NCBI RefSeq assembly: GCF_003003235.1
Contig: NZ_PVUE01000002.1
Span: 372,001-436,000, forward strand
Length of the DNA stretch: 64,000 nt
Direction: 5' to 3'
DNA from: Antricoccus suffuscus
GTDB lineage: Bacteria > Actinomycetota > Actinomycetes > Mycobacteriales > Antricoccaceae
Shown: piece after piece, positions 43,064 to 52,290 of the stretch
Numbering within the stretch: the stretch's first letter is position 1
Layout: every line of letters begins with the position of its first letter
Program-made: the position numbers and the translations under genes
Notes under the pieces: model-generated
Databases searched by the model: none
Told to the model about the DNA's origin: nothing
Seen by the model: only the letters and a program-made list of their open reading frames with translations

Positions 43064-43440
43064 TGCTTCCTCCTGGGTAATGATGCGGGCGGCGCGCTCG
43101 GCGGCGCGTCGGCAGGTAGGTGTGGTTCGAAGGACAAGGCGGCAAGCGTGGTTACTTTTTCATCCACGAGGAGGTCCTCGACGTGCACGCGAATCTCTCC
43201 GGTGTACGCCGGGTCATCGACTGCGCTACCCACGATTGCGGTCAAGGCCTGCGCGAGCGCGACGAGGGAGAAGCCTGGGCGTACGACGACATGGACGTCG
43301 ATCGCGTCCGGGCTGATCCGGATACCCCAGACCCGGCCGGCTGCGGTGAATGTCGACGCCGTGCCGAGGGGGCCCGGATGGAGCGTGGCGACTCCGGGCT
43401 GCGTGCGGACGGCCGCGGCGAGCGCGCGTGCGTCGATCAC
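43060..43440 (-). CDS. Asp23-module protein of unknown family
   Basis: A 126-residue soluble protein: residues 1-100 have an Asp23-like alternation (a hydrophobic core with IDVHVVVRPGFSLVALAQAL and IRVHVEDLLVD), then a proline-rich tail. I do not recognise a named family. Overlaps by 4 bp with the first Asp23 gene and with the small membrane protein. It may be a diverged Asp23 copy. Confidence 0.65.
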   Translation of the reverse strand: MIDARALAAAVRTQPGVATLHPGPLGTASTFTAAGRVWGIRISPDAIDVHVVVRPGFSLVALAQALTAIVGSAVDDPAYTGEIRVHVEDLLVDEKVTTLAALSFEPHLPADAPPSAPPASLPRRKQ

Positions 43441-43898
43441 TGCAACCGGGGTCCTTCGATATCGTGGGCGCCTGACGGAAGGTTGATGTCGTCGACCGTG
43501 ATATTGACCTCGACGACTTCGAGGCCGGTGAACTGCTCGACCGCAGAAATGACCTGGCGGCGTACCTGCCGGGCGATGTCGGTGATGGGCGCGCCGTACT
43601 CGACGATGAGATCGATGTCGATGGCCGCTTGCGTCTGCCCGACCTCGACGCTTACTCCTGACGGCGGGGTCGGCTGCGCACCAGGGATCCGGTCGCGAAC
43701 GGCGGTCACTGCGCGGGCGGATCCAAGACCAAGCGAGTGCACTCCGCTGACCTCGCGGGCGGCGATCGCGGCGACCTTCGACACAACGGTTGGCGCGATC
43801 GTGAGTCGACCGTCGTCGCCGGCTGCAAACGAAAGGTCGCCGGTAGCTAGCACCGGTAGCGGCTTCTGGGGCTTGAGTGGATCGGTCACGGGTTCCAT
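43437..43898 (-). CDS. Asp23/Gls24 family envelope-stress protein
   Basis: A 153-residue Asp23 homologue. The core runs from GRLTIAPTVVSKVAAIAARE to IDIDLIVEYGAPITDIARQV and GLEVVEVNITVDDINLP. ATG 43898 is chosen with AGGAAAG just upstream. It is the first gene of a six-gene overlapping unit. In Staphylococcus aureus Asp23 is a membrane-anchored, abundant protein linked to cell-envelope stress; the role here is expected to be similar. Confidence 0.85.
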   Translation of the reverse strand: MEPVTDPLKPQKPLPVLATGDLSFAAGDDGRLTIAPTVVSKVAAIAAREVSGVHSLGLGSARAVTAVRDRIPGAQPTPPSGVSVEVGQTQAAIDIDLIVEYGAPITDIARQVRRQVISAVEQFTGLEVVEVNITVDDINLPSGAHDIEGPRLQ

Positions 43899-43994
43899 CT
43901 TTCCTGAGGGCGTGTCACTTTGTCTCAAAGCGCGCCGCGCCGGGTTTGCAGTGCCGCTGTCGCGATCATGGGCGAACGGATCGACGCGCCGCCA

Positions 43995-44660
43995 TCAATT
44001 CAGCTCTACGCGCCGTGTTTCTCGCATCGCCGGGCTGTTGACCATCTGCATCACGGTGTCACAAACTTGGTGCGTTGTATGGGTCGCCTCGTCCTTGTCG
44101 TGCACGTCGCCAGGCTCGAGCACGGGCGTGTTGATCACCAGCTCGTGGAACCGGACGGCGCGACCGATTGTTTCCGCGGCGAGTACGTCGATGAGCATCC
44201 GTTGCGCCGCGCCGGCCGCGGACACCGCAACGGAACCCACACAGGGGTAGTGCGAGGCGATGCCGTTGAGCGCGATGTACGCCGGGTCCGCTCCTCCGAG
44301 CGCAGGCGCGAATGACTTGGCGCTGACGAAATGTGTCGTCAGGTTCGCGCGCAGCGTGCCTTCCCAGCGTTCGATCGTGACGTCGACGGTTTCATCCTCG
44401 ACATACCAGCCACCTAGTGCCGCGATGACCGCTCGCGGCGGCCCGACGTCGGTGACGATCGTGTCGACGGTCATCGCCGCCTGGTGCGGGTCGGCCATAT
44501 CGACTTGATAGGTGCGAATATCGTCGCCCAAGGCCGCGAGTCTTTCGGTGTCGCGCCCGACTCCGACGACGTGTTCTTCTCGATCGGCGAGCAGCCGGAC
44601 CAGGCGCGACCCGAGAAACCCGGTCGCGCCGACGACCACGATTGGTCCGTTCTCCGCCAT
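43995..44660 (-). CDS. SDR/NAD(P)-binding oxidoreductase
   Basis: A 221-residue Rossmann protein with GATGFLGSRLVRLLADRE at the start (TGXXGXXG type), VDMADP acidic segment, and a short-chain dehydrogenase outline with ANLTTHFVSAK and LNGIASHYP, where the usual YxxxK motif is not clear. Possibly an atypical SDR without dehydrogenase activity. GGAG lies 5 nt before ATG 44660. Divergent from ppk2. Substrate unknown. Confidence 0.75.
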   Translation of the reverse strand: MAENGPIVVVGATGFLGSRLVRLLADREEHVVGVGRDTERLAALGDDIRTYQVDMADPHQAAMTVDTIVTDVGPPRAVIAALGGWYVEDETVDVTIERWEGTLRANLTTHFVSAKSFAPALGGADPAYIALNGIASHYPCVGSVAVSAAGAAQRMLIDVLAAETIGRAVRFHELVINTPVLEPGDVHDKDEATHTTHQVCDTVMQMVNSPAMRETRRVELN

Positions 44661-44712
44661 CCCGACTCCATCTCATAGTTTGTCTTTTGCAGGTTAACGG
44701 GGTCGTGCCCGC

Positions 44713-44718
44713 TACGCT
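44713..44718 (+). promoter_or_regulatory. -10 hexamer of a leaderless transcript (TACGCT)
   Basis: TACGCT, then 6 nt (CCCACC), then ATG 44725 of ppk2. No Shine-Dalgarno sequence is present. Confidence 0.5.
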
Positions 44719-44724
44719 CCCACC

Positions 44725-45606
44725 ATGGGTAAGAAAAAGGTCAAGGACAACTTCTCGCTCAGTGCGGCACTACGGGTGCCCACTGACGGTGACGCTGAGG
44801 CCGTGCGTGAGCACCTGCAACAAGTCCATTCGCGCGCGACGCCGTATGCGCCCGGCAACAAGCACGAAACGGTCGAGCGCATGCAGGGCCGGGGTCCGGA
44901 GCTCACCGAACTCCAAGAACGGTTCTTTGCCATGGCAGCGGTCGGCGGCAACAAGAAGATCCTTGTCGTACTCCAGGGCATGGACACATCCGGGAAGGGC
45001 GGTGTCATCGAGCACGTGATGGGCCTGGTCAATCCCAACGGACTCCAGCAACACTCCTTCAAGTCGCCGACCAAAGAAGAGCTCGAGCACGACTTTCTCT
45101 GGCGGGTACGCAAGGTCCTACCGATCGCGGGGAAGATCGGGATCTTCGACCGCTCGCACTACGAGGATGTGCTCATCGTCCGGGTGCACGATCTTGTGGC
45201 CGCCGACGAGTGGTCCCAGCGGTATGACCAGATCAACGACTTTGAACAGGAGCTAGTGGACGACGACACTATCGTCGTCAAATGCTTCCTCAACGTGTCG
45301 TACGACGAGCAGCGTGAACGACTTCTTGCCCGCCTCGACGATCCGACCAAGCACTGGAAGTTCAACGAGGGCGACGTCAAGGAGCGTGGCTATTGGGCCG
45401 ACTACCAGGTCGCCTACCTCGAAGCGCTCACAAAATGCTCGACTGACGCCGCGCCCTGGTATTCGATCCCAGCTGACCGGAAGTGGTACCGCAACTGGGC
45501 GGTGTCGCGGTTATTGCTTGAGACACTTCGAGACATCGACCCGCAGTACCCGAAGACCGATCTCGACATCCCGACGCTCAAGAAGCAGCTCATGCCGCCC
45601 AACTAG
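44725..45606 (+). CDS. ppk2: Polyphosphate kinase 2 family nucleotide kinase
   Basis: A 293-residue PPK2. Walker A is QGMDTSGKGGVIEHV near residue 84; lid-module elements are SFKSPTKEELEHDFLWR and FDRSHYEDVLIVRVH. These segments resemble class III PPK2, which uses polyphosphate to phosphorylate AMP and ADP. It therefore probably makes nucleotides from polyphosphate, but direction and class should be regarded as inferred. The start is leaderless. Convergent with glgX. Confidence 0.9.
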   Translation: MGKKKVKDNFSLSAALRVPTDGDAEAVREHLQQVHSRATPYAPGNKHETVERMQGRGPELTELQERFFAMAAVGGNKKILVVLQGMDTSGKGGVIEHVMGLVNPNGLQQHSFKSPTKEELEHDFLWRVRKVLPIAGKIGIFDRSHYEDVLIVRVHDLVAADEWSQRYDQINDFEQELVDDDTIVVKCFLNVSYDEQRERLLARLDDPTKHWKFNEGDVKERGYWADYQVAYLEALTKCSTDAAPWYSIPADRKWYRNWAVSRLLLETLRDIDPQYPKTDLDIPTLKKQLMPPN

Positions 45607-45610
45607 CGGG

Positions 45611-47728
45611 TCAGCCGGCTAGGTGCGCCTCCTGTAGGACAATCATCGACAGGCTTGGTACGACGATCGACGTACCGGCCAAAGTGAGGTCGCCCGCGGT
45701 GGTCGCCTGCCCGGTCGCGGTGTTGACCACGGTGTGCCATGCCGCCTCGTATTCATCGTCGGGGAGCGTGAACTCCAGGTCGTCGTCATGCCCGTTGAAA
45801 CAGAGTAGGAACGAGTCGTCGAGGACCGGCTTGCCGCGGCGGTTGGTGTCCGGGATGCCGTGCCCGTTGACGAAGACCATGATTGCCTTGCCGAAAGCGC
45901 TGTCCCAGTCGCCGGCCGTCATTTCTTCGCCACGGGGTGTCAGCCATGCGATGTCGCGACCTTCCTTGCCCTTGTCCCCGGGCACCGGTTTGCCGTCGAA
46001 GAAGCGCCGCCGACGAAAGACCGGATGCTCCTCCCGCAGCTGTGACACGTTGGCTACGAAGTCGACCATCTCGTCATCCACGTGTGCCCAGTCGATCCAG
46101 CTAAGCGGGCCGTCCTGGCAGTAGGCATTGTTGTTGCCGTGTTGTGTCCGGCCAAGCTCATCTCCGTGCGACAGCATTGGAACTCCCTGCGACAGCAGCA
46201 AAGTAGCGATGAACGCCCGCCGCCGTCGGAGTCGAAGTGCGAGCACGGCGGGGTCGTCGGTCGCACCCTCGACGCCGCCGTTCCACGACCTGTTGTGGCT
46301 CTCGCCGTCACGGTTGTCCTCGCCGTTGGCGACGTTGTGCTTTTCGTTGTACGACACCAGATCGGCCAAGGTGAAGCCGTCATGCGCGGTGACGAAGTTG
46401 ATGCTGGCCGCGGGCCGCCGTCCGTTGTGTGCGTAAAGATCCGCGGAGCCAGTGAGCCGGGCGGCGAACTCGCCGAGCGTCGCGGACTCGCCTCGCCAGA
46501 AGTCGCGGACAGTGTCGCGGTACTTACCGTTCCATTCGGTCCATAGGCCAGGGAAATTGCCGACCTGGTAGCCGCCGTCACCGAGGTCCCACGGTTCGGC
46601 GATCAGTTTGACCTGGCTCACGACAGGATCCTGCTGGACTAGGTCGAAGAACGCTGACAGCCGGTCGACGTCGTGGAGCTCGCGGGCCAGCGTTGAGGCG
46701 AGGTCGAAACGGAACCCGTCGACGTGCATCTCCGTCACCCAGTAGCGCAGGGAGTCCATGATCAGCTGCAGTGCGTGCGGTTGACGCGCGTTGAAGGAGT
46801 TACCGGTGCCCGTGTAGTCGGTGTAGATCCGCCGGTCCTCGTCGTCGAGCCGGTAGTACGCCGCGTTGTCGATCCCGCGGAAGCTCAGCGTGGGACCGCC
46901 CTGGTTGCCTTCGGCGGTGTGGTTGTAGACCACGTCGAGGATGACCTCGATACCTTCGCGATGCAGCGCCTTGACCATCGATCTGAACTCCTGCACCTGG
47001 CCGCCCAGCTCGCCCATGGACGAGTAACTGTTGTGCGGAGCGAAGAATCCGATCGTGTTGTAGCCCCAATAGTTGCTCAGCCCGTCGGCCACCAGGCGCT
47101 CGTCCTGGATGAACTGGTGCACCGGCATAAGCTCAAGCGCGGTGACGCCGAGCTTCTTCAGATGCCGGATGATCGCGGGGTGCGCCACCGCTGCGTACGT
47201 CCCGCGGATCTCCGACGGGATCTCCGGGTGTGTCGCGGTCAGTCCTTTGACATGTGCCTCGTAGATGAGTGTCGAGTGGTAGGGCGTCTCGGGCAGACGG
47301 TCGTTGCCCCAGTCGAAGTAAGGACTGACGACCACCGAGCGCATCGTGTGCGGCGCCGAGTCCGCTTCGTTGGGCAGGTCGGGATCTTCGGCGTACCCGA
47401 AGAGCGACTGATTCCATTCGAGCTGTCCGTGTATCGCCTTGGCGTAGGGGTCGAGGAGCAACTTCGCGGGGTTGCACCGTACGCCGGTCTGCGGGTCGTA
47501 GGGTCCGTGCACGCGGTAGCCATACTGTTGCCCTGGGGTGATCGCGGGCAGGTAGCAGTGCCAGACGAACCCGTCGACCTCGGGCATCGTGATGTTCGTG
47601 GCGGCGCCGGCGTCGTCGAACAGGACCAGGTCCACACGGTCCGCGGCCTCGCTGAACAGACTGAAATTCGTCCCGGCGCCGTCGTACGTCGCGCCCAGTG
47701 GGTACGGCCGTCCTGGCCAGATCTCCAT
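45611..47728 (-). CDS. glgX: Glycogen debranching enzyme
   Basis: A 705-residue isoamylase-type GH13 enzyme that removes alpha-1,6 branches. N-terminal CBM48-like domain (residues 1-130: PYPLGATYDGAGTNFSLFSE), GH13 barrel with DVVYNHTAEG, DGFRFDLAS (nucleophile Asp), IAEPWD (acid Glu) and VTAHDGFTLADLV. AAGAGG lies 4-5 nt before ATG 47728. Length is normal. Adjacent to ppk2, and with the trehalose genes 5 kb away it is part of the storage-carbohydrate set. Confidence 0.95.
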   Translation of the reverse strand: MEIWPGRPYPLGATYDGAGTNFSLFSEAADRVDLVLFDDAGAATNITMPEVDGFVWHCYLPAITPGQQYGYRVHGPYDPQTGVRCNPAKLLLDPYAKAIHGQLEWNQSLFGYAEDPDLPNEADSAPHTMRSVVVSPYFDWGNDRLPETPYHSTLIYEAHVKGLTATHPEIPSEIRGTYAAVAHPAIIRHLKKLGVTALELMPVHQFIQDERLVADGLSNYWGYNTIGFFAPHNSYSSMGELGGQVQEFRSMVKALHREGIEVILDVVYNHTAEGNQGGPTLSFRGIDNAAYYRLDDEDRRIYTDYTGTGNSFNARQPHALQLIMDSLRYWVTEMHVDGFRFDLASTLARELHDVDRLSAFFDLVQQDPVVSQVKLIAEPWDLGDGGYQVGNFPGLWTEWNGKYRDTVRDFWRGESATLGEFAARLTGSADLYAHNGRRPAASINFVTAHDGFTLADLVSYNEKHNVANGEDNRDGESHNRSWNGGVEGATDDPAVLALRLRRRRAFIATLLLSQGVPMLSHGDELGRTQHGNNNAYCQDGPLSWIDWAHVDDEMVDFVANVSQLREEHPVFRRRRFFDGKPVPGDKGKEGRDIAWLTPRGEEMTAGDWDSAFGKAIMVFVNGHGIPDTNRRGKPVLDDSFLLCFNGHDDDLEFTLPDDEYEAAWHTVVNTATGQATTAGDLTLAGTSIVVPSLSMIVLQEAHLAG

Positions 47729-47790
47729 GGAACCTCTTTTGTAGTTGACGCCGAATTCTCTCAGGCCCGAATCTTGTCGGTGCATCGACG

Positions 47791-47796
47791 TAGGCT
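47791..47796 (+). promoter_or_regulatory. -10 hexamer of a leaderless transcript (TAGGCT), uvrB
   Basis: TAGGCT, 6 nt, then GTG 47803. The identical hexamer occurs before uvrA and before the uvrC leader ORF. Confidence 0.5.
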
Positions 47797-47802
47797 GGTC
47801 CG

Positions 47803-49905
47803 GTGCGCGCAAAGACTGAATTGATACCGACCGAAGGCAAGTTCGAAGTCATCAGCGAATACAACCCGTCGGGTGACCAACCGACGGCGATCGCCGACCT
47901 CGAAAAACGTATTCGTGCCAACGAGCAAAACGTCGTACTGCTGGGTGCGACCGGCACCGGCAAGTCCGCAACGACGGCGTGGCTGATCGAGAAGCTGCAG
48001 CGTCCGACGCTGGTCATGGCCCATAACAAGACTCTCGCGGCGCAGTTGGCCAACGAGTTTCGAGAGCTGCTGCCCCACAACGCGGTCGAATACTTCGTCT
48101 CCTACTACGACTACTACCAACCCGAGGCCTACGTCCCGCAAACCGATACCTACATCGAGAAGGACTCGTCGGTCAACGAGGAGGTCGAGCGGCTTCGACA
48201 CTCGGCGACCCGCAGTCTGCTGACGAGGCGCGATGTTGTCGTCGTCGCGACCGTGTCTTGCATCTATGGCCTCGGTACGCCGCAGGAATACATCGACAGC
48301 AGCGTCCGGCTCAAGGTCGGGGAGGAGTACGACCGTGACATGCTGCTGCGCCGGCTCGTCGACATGCAATACGCCCGCAACGACATCGCCTTCACCCGCG
48401 GCACCTTCCGCGTGCGTGGCGACACGATCGAGATCATCCCGGCGTACGAGGAATTGGCGCTGCGGATCGAGATGTTCGGCGACGAGGTCGAGCGACTCTA
48501 TTTCCTGCATCCGCTGACTGGTGAGATCGTGCGCGAGGTCAAGGAGATGTTCGTCTTCCCGGCGACGCACTACGCGGCCGGGTCCGAGGCGCTCGAACGT
48601 GCGATCCGCGGGATCGAGTCGGAGCTTGAGACGCAGCTCGCGGTGCTGGAGAAGCAAAACAAGCTGCTCGAGGCGCAGCGGCTGCGGATGCGTACGTCGT
48701 ACGACATCGAGATGATGCGTCAGGTCGGGTTTTGTTCTGGGATCGAGAACTATTCGAGACACCTCGATGGGCGGGAGGCCGGCTCGGCGCCGTCCTGCCT
48801 GCTTGACTACTTCCCGGAGGACTTCCTGCTGGTGCTCGACGAGTCGCACGCAACCATCCCGCAGATCGGCGCTATGTACGAGGGGGACATGTCGCGCAAA
48901 CGCACGCTCGTCGAGCACGGGTTCCGATTGCCCAGCGCGATGGACAACCGGCCGCTGAAGTTTGAGGAGTTCAAAGACCGGGTCGGGCAGACGGTCTATC
49001 TCTCGGCGACTCCGGGCAAGTACGAGATGGGCCTGTCGGGTGGGGAGTATGTCGAGCAAGTCATCCGCCCCACCGGACTCGTCGACCCCAAGGTCGTGGT
49101 CAAGTCGACCAAGGGCCAGATCGATGACCTGGTGCACGAGATTCGGACGCGCGCCGACCGTGACGAGCGGGTGCTCGTCACGACCCTCACCAAGAAGATG
49201 GCCGAGGATCTGACCGACTATCTGTTGGAACTCGGCATCCGGGTGCGCTACCTGCATTCCGAGGTCGACACGTTGCGCCGGGTCGAGCTTTTGCGTGAGC
49301 TGCGCAAGGGCGATTACGACGTACTCGTCGGCATCAATCTGCTGCGTGAGGGCCTCGACCTACCCGAGGTGTCACTGGTATCGATTTTGGACGCCGACAA
49401 GGAAGGCTTCCTGAGGTCGGGTACGTCGTTGATCCAAACGATCGGTCGAGCCGCCCGCAACGTTTCCGGCGAGGTGCACATGTACGCCGACGTTGTCACG
49501 CCTTCGATGCGGCAGGCGATCGAGGAGACCGATCGGCGCCGCGAGAAGCAGATCGCCTACAACGAGGAGAGGGGTCTCGATCCGCAGCCGTTGCGCAAAA
49601 AGATCGTTGACATCCTCGACGACATCTACCGTGAGGCCGAAGAGGAACTGTCGGTCGGCGGTAGCGGGCGGTCGCAGTCGCGCGGGAAGTCGACCGAGCG
49701 CGTCAAGCAGGGGGACAGCGCGGGCGTCATCCCGGCGGATGTGTCGTCGATGCCGCGCAATGACCTGGCGGACCTGATCGCGAAGCTGTCCGAGCAGATG
49801 CTTGCGGCGGCCCGTGAACTGCAGTTTGAGCTGGCGGCTCGGCTTCGCGACGAAATCGGCGAGCTCAAGCGGGAACTGAAGGCGATGGACCGCGCCGGCA
49901 TCTAA
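47803..49905 (+). CDS. uvrB: UvrABC system protein B
   Basis: A 700-residue excision-repair helicase-like protein. Walker [16 protein letters not shown] near 46, the beta-hairpin region [29 protein letters not shown] (motif II), [32 protein letters not shown] (motif VI), and a C-terminal UVR domain ([20 protein letters not shown]). Length is normal. GTG 47803 is probably read from a leaderless mRNA; no LexA-type box was seen upstream. Confidence 0.97.
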   Translation: MRAKTELIPTEGKFEVISEYNPSGDQPTAIADLEKRIRANEQNVVLLGATGTGKSATTAWLIEKLQRPTLVMAHNKTLAAQLANEFRELLPHNAVEYFVSYYDYYQPEAYVPQTDTYIEKDSSVNEEVERLRHSATRSLLTRRDVVVVATVSCIYGLGTPQEYIDSSVRLKVGEEYDRDMLLRRLVDMQYARNDIAFTRGTFRVRGDTIEIIPAYEELALRIEMFGDEVERLYFLHPLTGEIVREVKEMFVFPATHYAAGSEALERAIRGIESELETQLAVLEKQNKLLEAQRLRMRTSYDIEMMRQVGFCSGIENYSRHLDGREAGSAPSCLLDYFPEDFLLVLDESHATIPQIGAMYEGDMSRKRTLVEHGFRLPSAMDNRPLKFEEFKDRVGQTVYLSATPGKYEMGLSGGEYVEQVIRPTGLVDPKVVVKSTKGQIDDLVHEIRTRADRDERVLVTTLTKKMAEDLTDYLLELGIRVRYLHSEVDTLRRVELLRELRKGDYDVLVGINLLREGLDLPEVSLVSILDADKEGFLRSGTSLIQTIGRAARNVSGEVHMYADVVTPSMRQAIEETDRRREKQIAYNEERGLDPQPLRKKIVDILDDIYREAEEELSVGGSGRSQSRGKSTERVKQGDSAGVIPADVSSMPRNDLADLIAKLSEQMLAAARELQFELAARLRDEIGELKRELKAMDRAGI

Positions 49906-49914
49906 CCTCGACGG

Positions 49915-50376
49915 TCAGTCGATCAGGCCGGCGGCGTACGCGCCGACTGTGCCCGCGAGCTCGGTGATCTGTTCGCGGACGCCAGCGTCGATGGCGCCGG
50001 TCACCAACAGTGGTTCGGCGACCTGGGTCCATTCCATTCCGGTGGTGATCGCGTCGAGCGCACGCAGTGCTCCGGACGCATCGAGGTTGGAATGCAGCAC
50101 GGCCGCGAACGGGAGCTTCTTCGTGGCGTCGAGGCACGGGTAGTAGATCTGGTCGAAGTAGTGCTTCATCGCGCCAGACAGGTAGCCGATGTTCACCGGT
50201 GTGAGCAGCACGACTCCGTCGGCCTCGAGGGTATCTATGGCCGAAGCGACAAGCGCGGGCCGCGCGATGACCTCAACGTCCGACAACTCTTCAAGGTCGA
50301 ATGCTGACTTCGCGGCGTCAAGTATCTCGGACGTTGCCGGCGAGACGGTGTGATGGACGATGAGCAGCTTCGACAC
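49915..50376 (-). CDS. Flavodoxin-like NAD(P)H-dependent oxidoreductase
   Basis: A 153-residue flavodoxin-fold protein: LLIVHHTVSPATSEILDAAK at the N-terminus gives the FMN phosphate loop, and LLTPVNIGYLSGAMKHYFDQ is the second FMN loop. GTG 50376 is chosen because AAGGAGG is 5 nt upstream; the longer frame upstream has no ribosome site. Convergent with uvrB. Specific electron partner unknown. Confidence 0.82.
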   Translation of the reverse strand: MSKLLIVHHTVSPATSEILDAAKSAFDLEELSDVEVIARPALVASAIDTLEADGVVLLTPVNIGYLSGAMKHYFDQIYYPCLDATKKLPFAAVLHSNLDASGALRALDAITTGMEWTQVAEPLLVTGAIDAGVREQITELAGTVGAYAAGLID

Positions 50377-50445
50377 GAGTCCTCCTTGGCAGACACCCAC
50401 GACACTAGTCACGTAGACTGATCGCGCGGGCTCGCACACGGGCCT

Positions 50446-50563
50446 GTTGAAGGGGAGTATTCCTTTCGCATCGGATTCGTCAGCACGACTCGCCACGCGC
50501 GGGTCCGGATCCGGTGGCTTCGCTCGTCGAGTGAGACGGTAGGAGCGGAAGAGACCTTCGGTT
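50446..50563 (+). promoter_or_regulatory. Probable yybP-ykoY manganese riboswitch upstream of terC
   Basis: The 5' part has AAGGGGAGTAT (50450-50460), close to the invariant GGGGAGUA of yybP-ykoY RNAs, then GTCAGCACGAC, and the 3' part has GGAAGAGACC (50547-50556), the usual closing segment. GAAGG 50449-50453 pairs with CCTTC 50555-50559 as a P1 stem, extended by wobble pairs. It lies 60 nt before a TerC gene, a classic target of this Mn2+ sensor. TAGACT at 50414 is a possible -10. Confidence 0.75.
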
Positions 50564-50623
50564 TGTTTCGCTGTGCACGATCGACCCCCGCGGTCGGCGG
50601 TTTGCGACTACCGAAAGATACTC

Positions 50624-51646
50624 ATGACCCTCGCTGACACCTTTAGCACAACATCCGCCGTACTGGCCGAGACCAATCCCGCCACCCACGAACCGTTCTT
50701 TCCCTGGTGGGTGTGGCTCATCACGATTGGCGCCGTGCTCGGGCTGATGGCCGTCGATCTCTTTGTCGTGGACCACAATCCGCATGAGGTCAAGACCTCC
50801 GAGGCGGCTAAGTGGGTCGTTTTCTATGTCACGCTCGCGGTGCTTTTCGGTCTCGGCATGTGGCTGCTCGTCGATGGCACACACAGTAAAGAATTCTTCG
50901 CGGGCTACATCACCGAGTACTCGCTGAGTGTCGACAACCTGTTTGTGTTCGTGCTGATCATGTCGACCTTCGCCGTACCGAAGATCCACCAGCACAAGGT
51001 GCTGCTGATCGGGATCCTCATCGCACTGGTGCTGCGTACCGGGTTCATCGTCGCCGGGGCCGCTGTGATCGCGCGATTCCAGTGGGTCTTCTTCATCTTT
51101 GGGGCTTTCCTGATCTATACCGCGTGGAAGCTCGCGTTCCAAAAGAATGATGACGACGAAGAGTTCAAAGAGAACAAACTGATCAAATGGACTCGAAAGG
51201 CCATGCCGGTCACCGACGACTACCACGGCGCGAAGAGCTTTGTTCGGCTGCACGGCAAGCGTTTTGTGACGCCGATGTTCATTGTGATGATCGCGATCGG
51301 CACGACGGATCTACTGTTTGCGCTGGATTCGATTCCGGCGATTTTCGGCCTGACCGACGAGCCGTACATCGTGTTTACCGCTAACGCGTTCGCCTTGATG
51401 GGCCTGCGGCAGCTCTTCTTCCTGATCGGTGGCCTCCTCGACCGGCTCGTGTACCTTTCGATCGGGCTGGCAGTGATCCTCGGTTTCATCGGGGTCAAGT
51501 TGATCTTTGAGGCCATGAGCGCAGTCGGCGTCGGTTGGGCGCCGCACGTCGGCATCGAGGTGTCGCTGGTCGTCATTATCGGCGTTCTGGTCGTCACAAC
51601 GATTCTCAGCCTGCGCAAGTCGGCGAAGGACACCAACGCCGCATAG
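50624..51646 (+). CDS. TerC family membrane protein
   Basis: A 340-residue protein with about nine transmembrane helices. The TerC signature is seen in EYSLSVDNLFVFVLIM near residue 100 and in ATGTTDLLFALDSIPAIFGL-like IGTTDLLFALDSIPAIFGL near 225; acidic residues in the helices bind metal in this family (Alx/TerC manganese exporters). ATG 50624 is chosen downstream of the riboswitch region; the upstream in-frame start at 50573 would lie inside the 3' leader. Likely exports Mn2+. Confidence 0.88.
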   Translation: MTLADTFSTTSAVLAETNPATHEPFFPWWVWLITIGAVLGLMAVDLFVVDHNPHEVKTSEAAKWVVFYVTLAVLFGLGMWLLVDGTHSKEFFAGYITEYSLSVDNLFVFVLIMSTFAVPKIHQHKVLLIGILIALVLRTGFIVAGAAVIARFQWVFFIFGAFLIYTAWKLAFQKNDDDEEFKENKLIKWTRKAMPVTDDYHGAKSFVRLHGKRFVTPMFIVMIAIGTTDLLFALDSIPAIFGLTDEPYIVFTANAFALMGLRQLFFLIGGLLDRLVYLSIGLAVILGFIGVKLIFEAMSAVGVGWAPHVGIEVSLVVIIGVLVVTTILSLRKSAKDTNAA

Positions 51647-51695
51647 GCCGCTTGCGGACGGCGGCTTTGTCGTAGTGACGTGGGACGGTGATCGC

Positions 51696-52256
51696 ATGAA
51701 CGAATCAGCCGAGGAACTCGAAACACTGCAACTACTGCTCGATCGCAGCGCGGCAGGAGGGCGACGGCATTTGACCGACATCGTCGAGCCGCAGCGACAG
51801 CTGTCGGCCGAACGGCTCTGCGCTGAGCTTCGGGGTGTGGTCGTGCTCAATGTTGCAACTGTCACAAACAGGGGTGAGCCGCGCCTGTCGGCCGTGGACG
51901 GGCACTTCTTGCATGGGCACTGGTACTTCTCAACGGCCGGCAGCGCGGTGAAGGCGGGCCATCTGATGCGACGGCCAGCGATCAGTGTCGGCTACACGCC
52001 ACGTGACGGGTACGGCGTGTGGGCGCACGGCGTGGCCGTGCGCCTCGCAGGCGACGCCGCCGCGGCGATAGATCGCTACCTGTCGACCCTCTACGGTCAG
52101 CCGTTGTCAGCCTTGGCCGATGAGATCGCGATCTACCGAGTGGATGCCCACTGGATGGTCGGGTTCGCGATGACGGAGCCGGAGATGGCGCAGTTTGAGG
52201 CGACCTTGCCCGAGCGTGATGCGCGGATTCCGGCGGCGCTCGCGGCGCTCGGCTGA
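51696..52256 (+). CDS. Pyridoxamine 5'-phosphate oxidase-fold (PPOX) protein
   Basis: A 186-residue split-barrel flavin-binding protein. Core strands VVVLNVATVTNRGEPRLSAV, HGHWYFSTAGSAVKAGHL and RPAISVGYTPRDG fit the PPOX superfamily of FMN- or F420-binding proteins. ATG 51696 has a weak ribosome site; alternative in-frame GTGs lie at 51675 and 51681. Follows terC by 49 nt. Cofactor and reaction are not certain. Confidence 0.75.
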   Translation: MNESAEELETLQLLLDRSAAGGRRHLTDIVEPQRQLSAERLCAELRGVVVLNVATVTNRGEPRLSAVDGHFLHGHWYFSTAGSAVKAGHLMRRPAISVGYTPRDGYGVWAHGVAVRLAGDAAAAIDRYLSTLYGQPLSALADEIAIYRVDAHWMVGFAMTEPEMAQFEATLPERDARIPAALAALG

Positions 52257-52290
52257 GCGGAGTCCCGTCACTGGCATCACGCAGCTATCG

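Noticed and set aside
47700-47802. LexA/SOS box before uvrB or uvrA
   Set aside because: I looked for GAACNNNNGTTC or close variants before both genes and found none.
47761-49257. 498-residue minus-strand ORF over uvrB
   Set aside because: Antisense shadow of uvrB; composition rich in R, D and H typical of such shadows.
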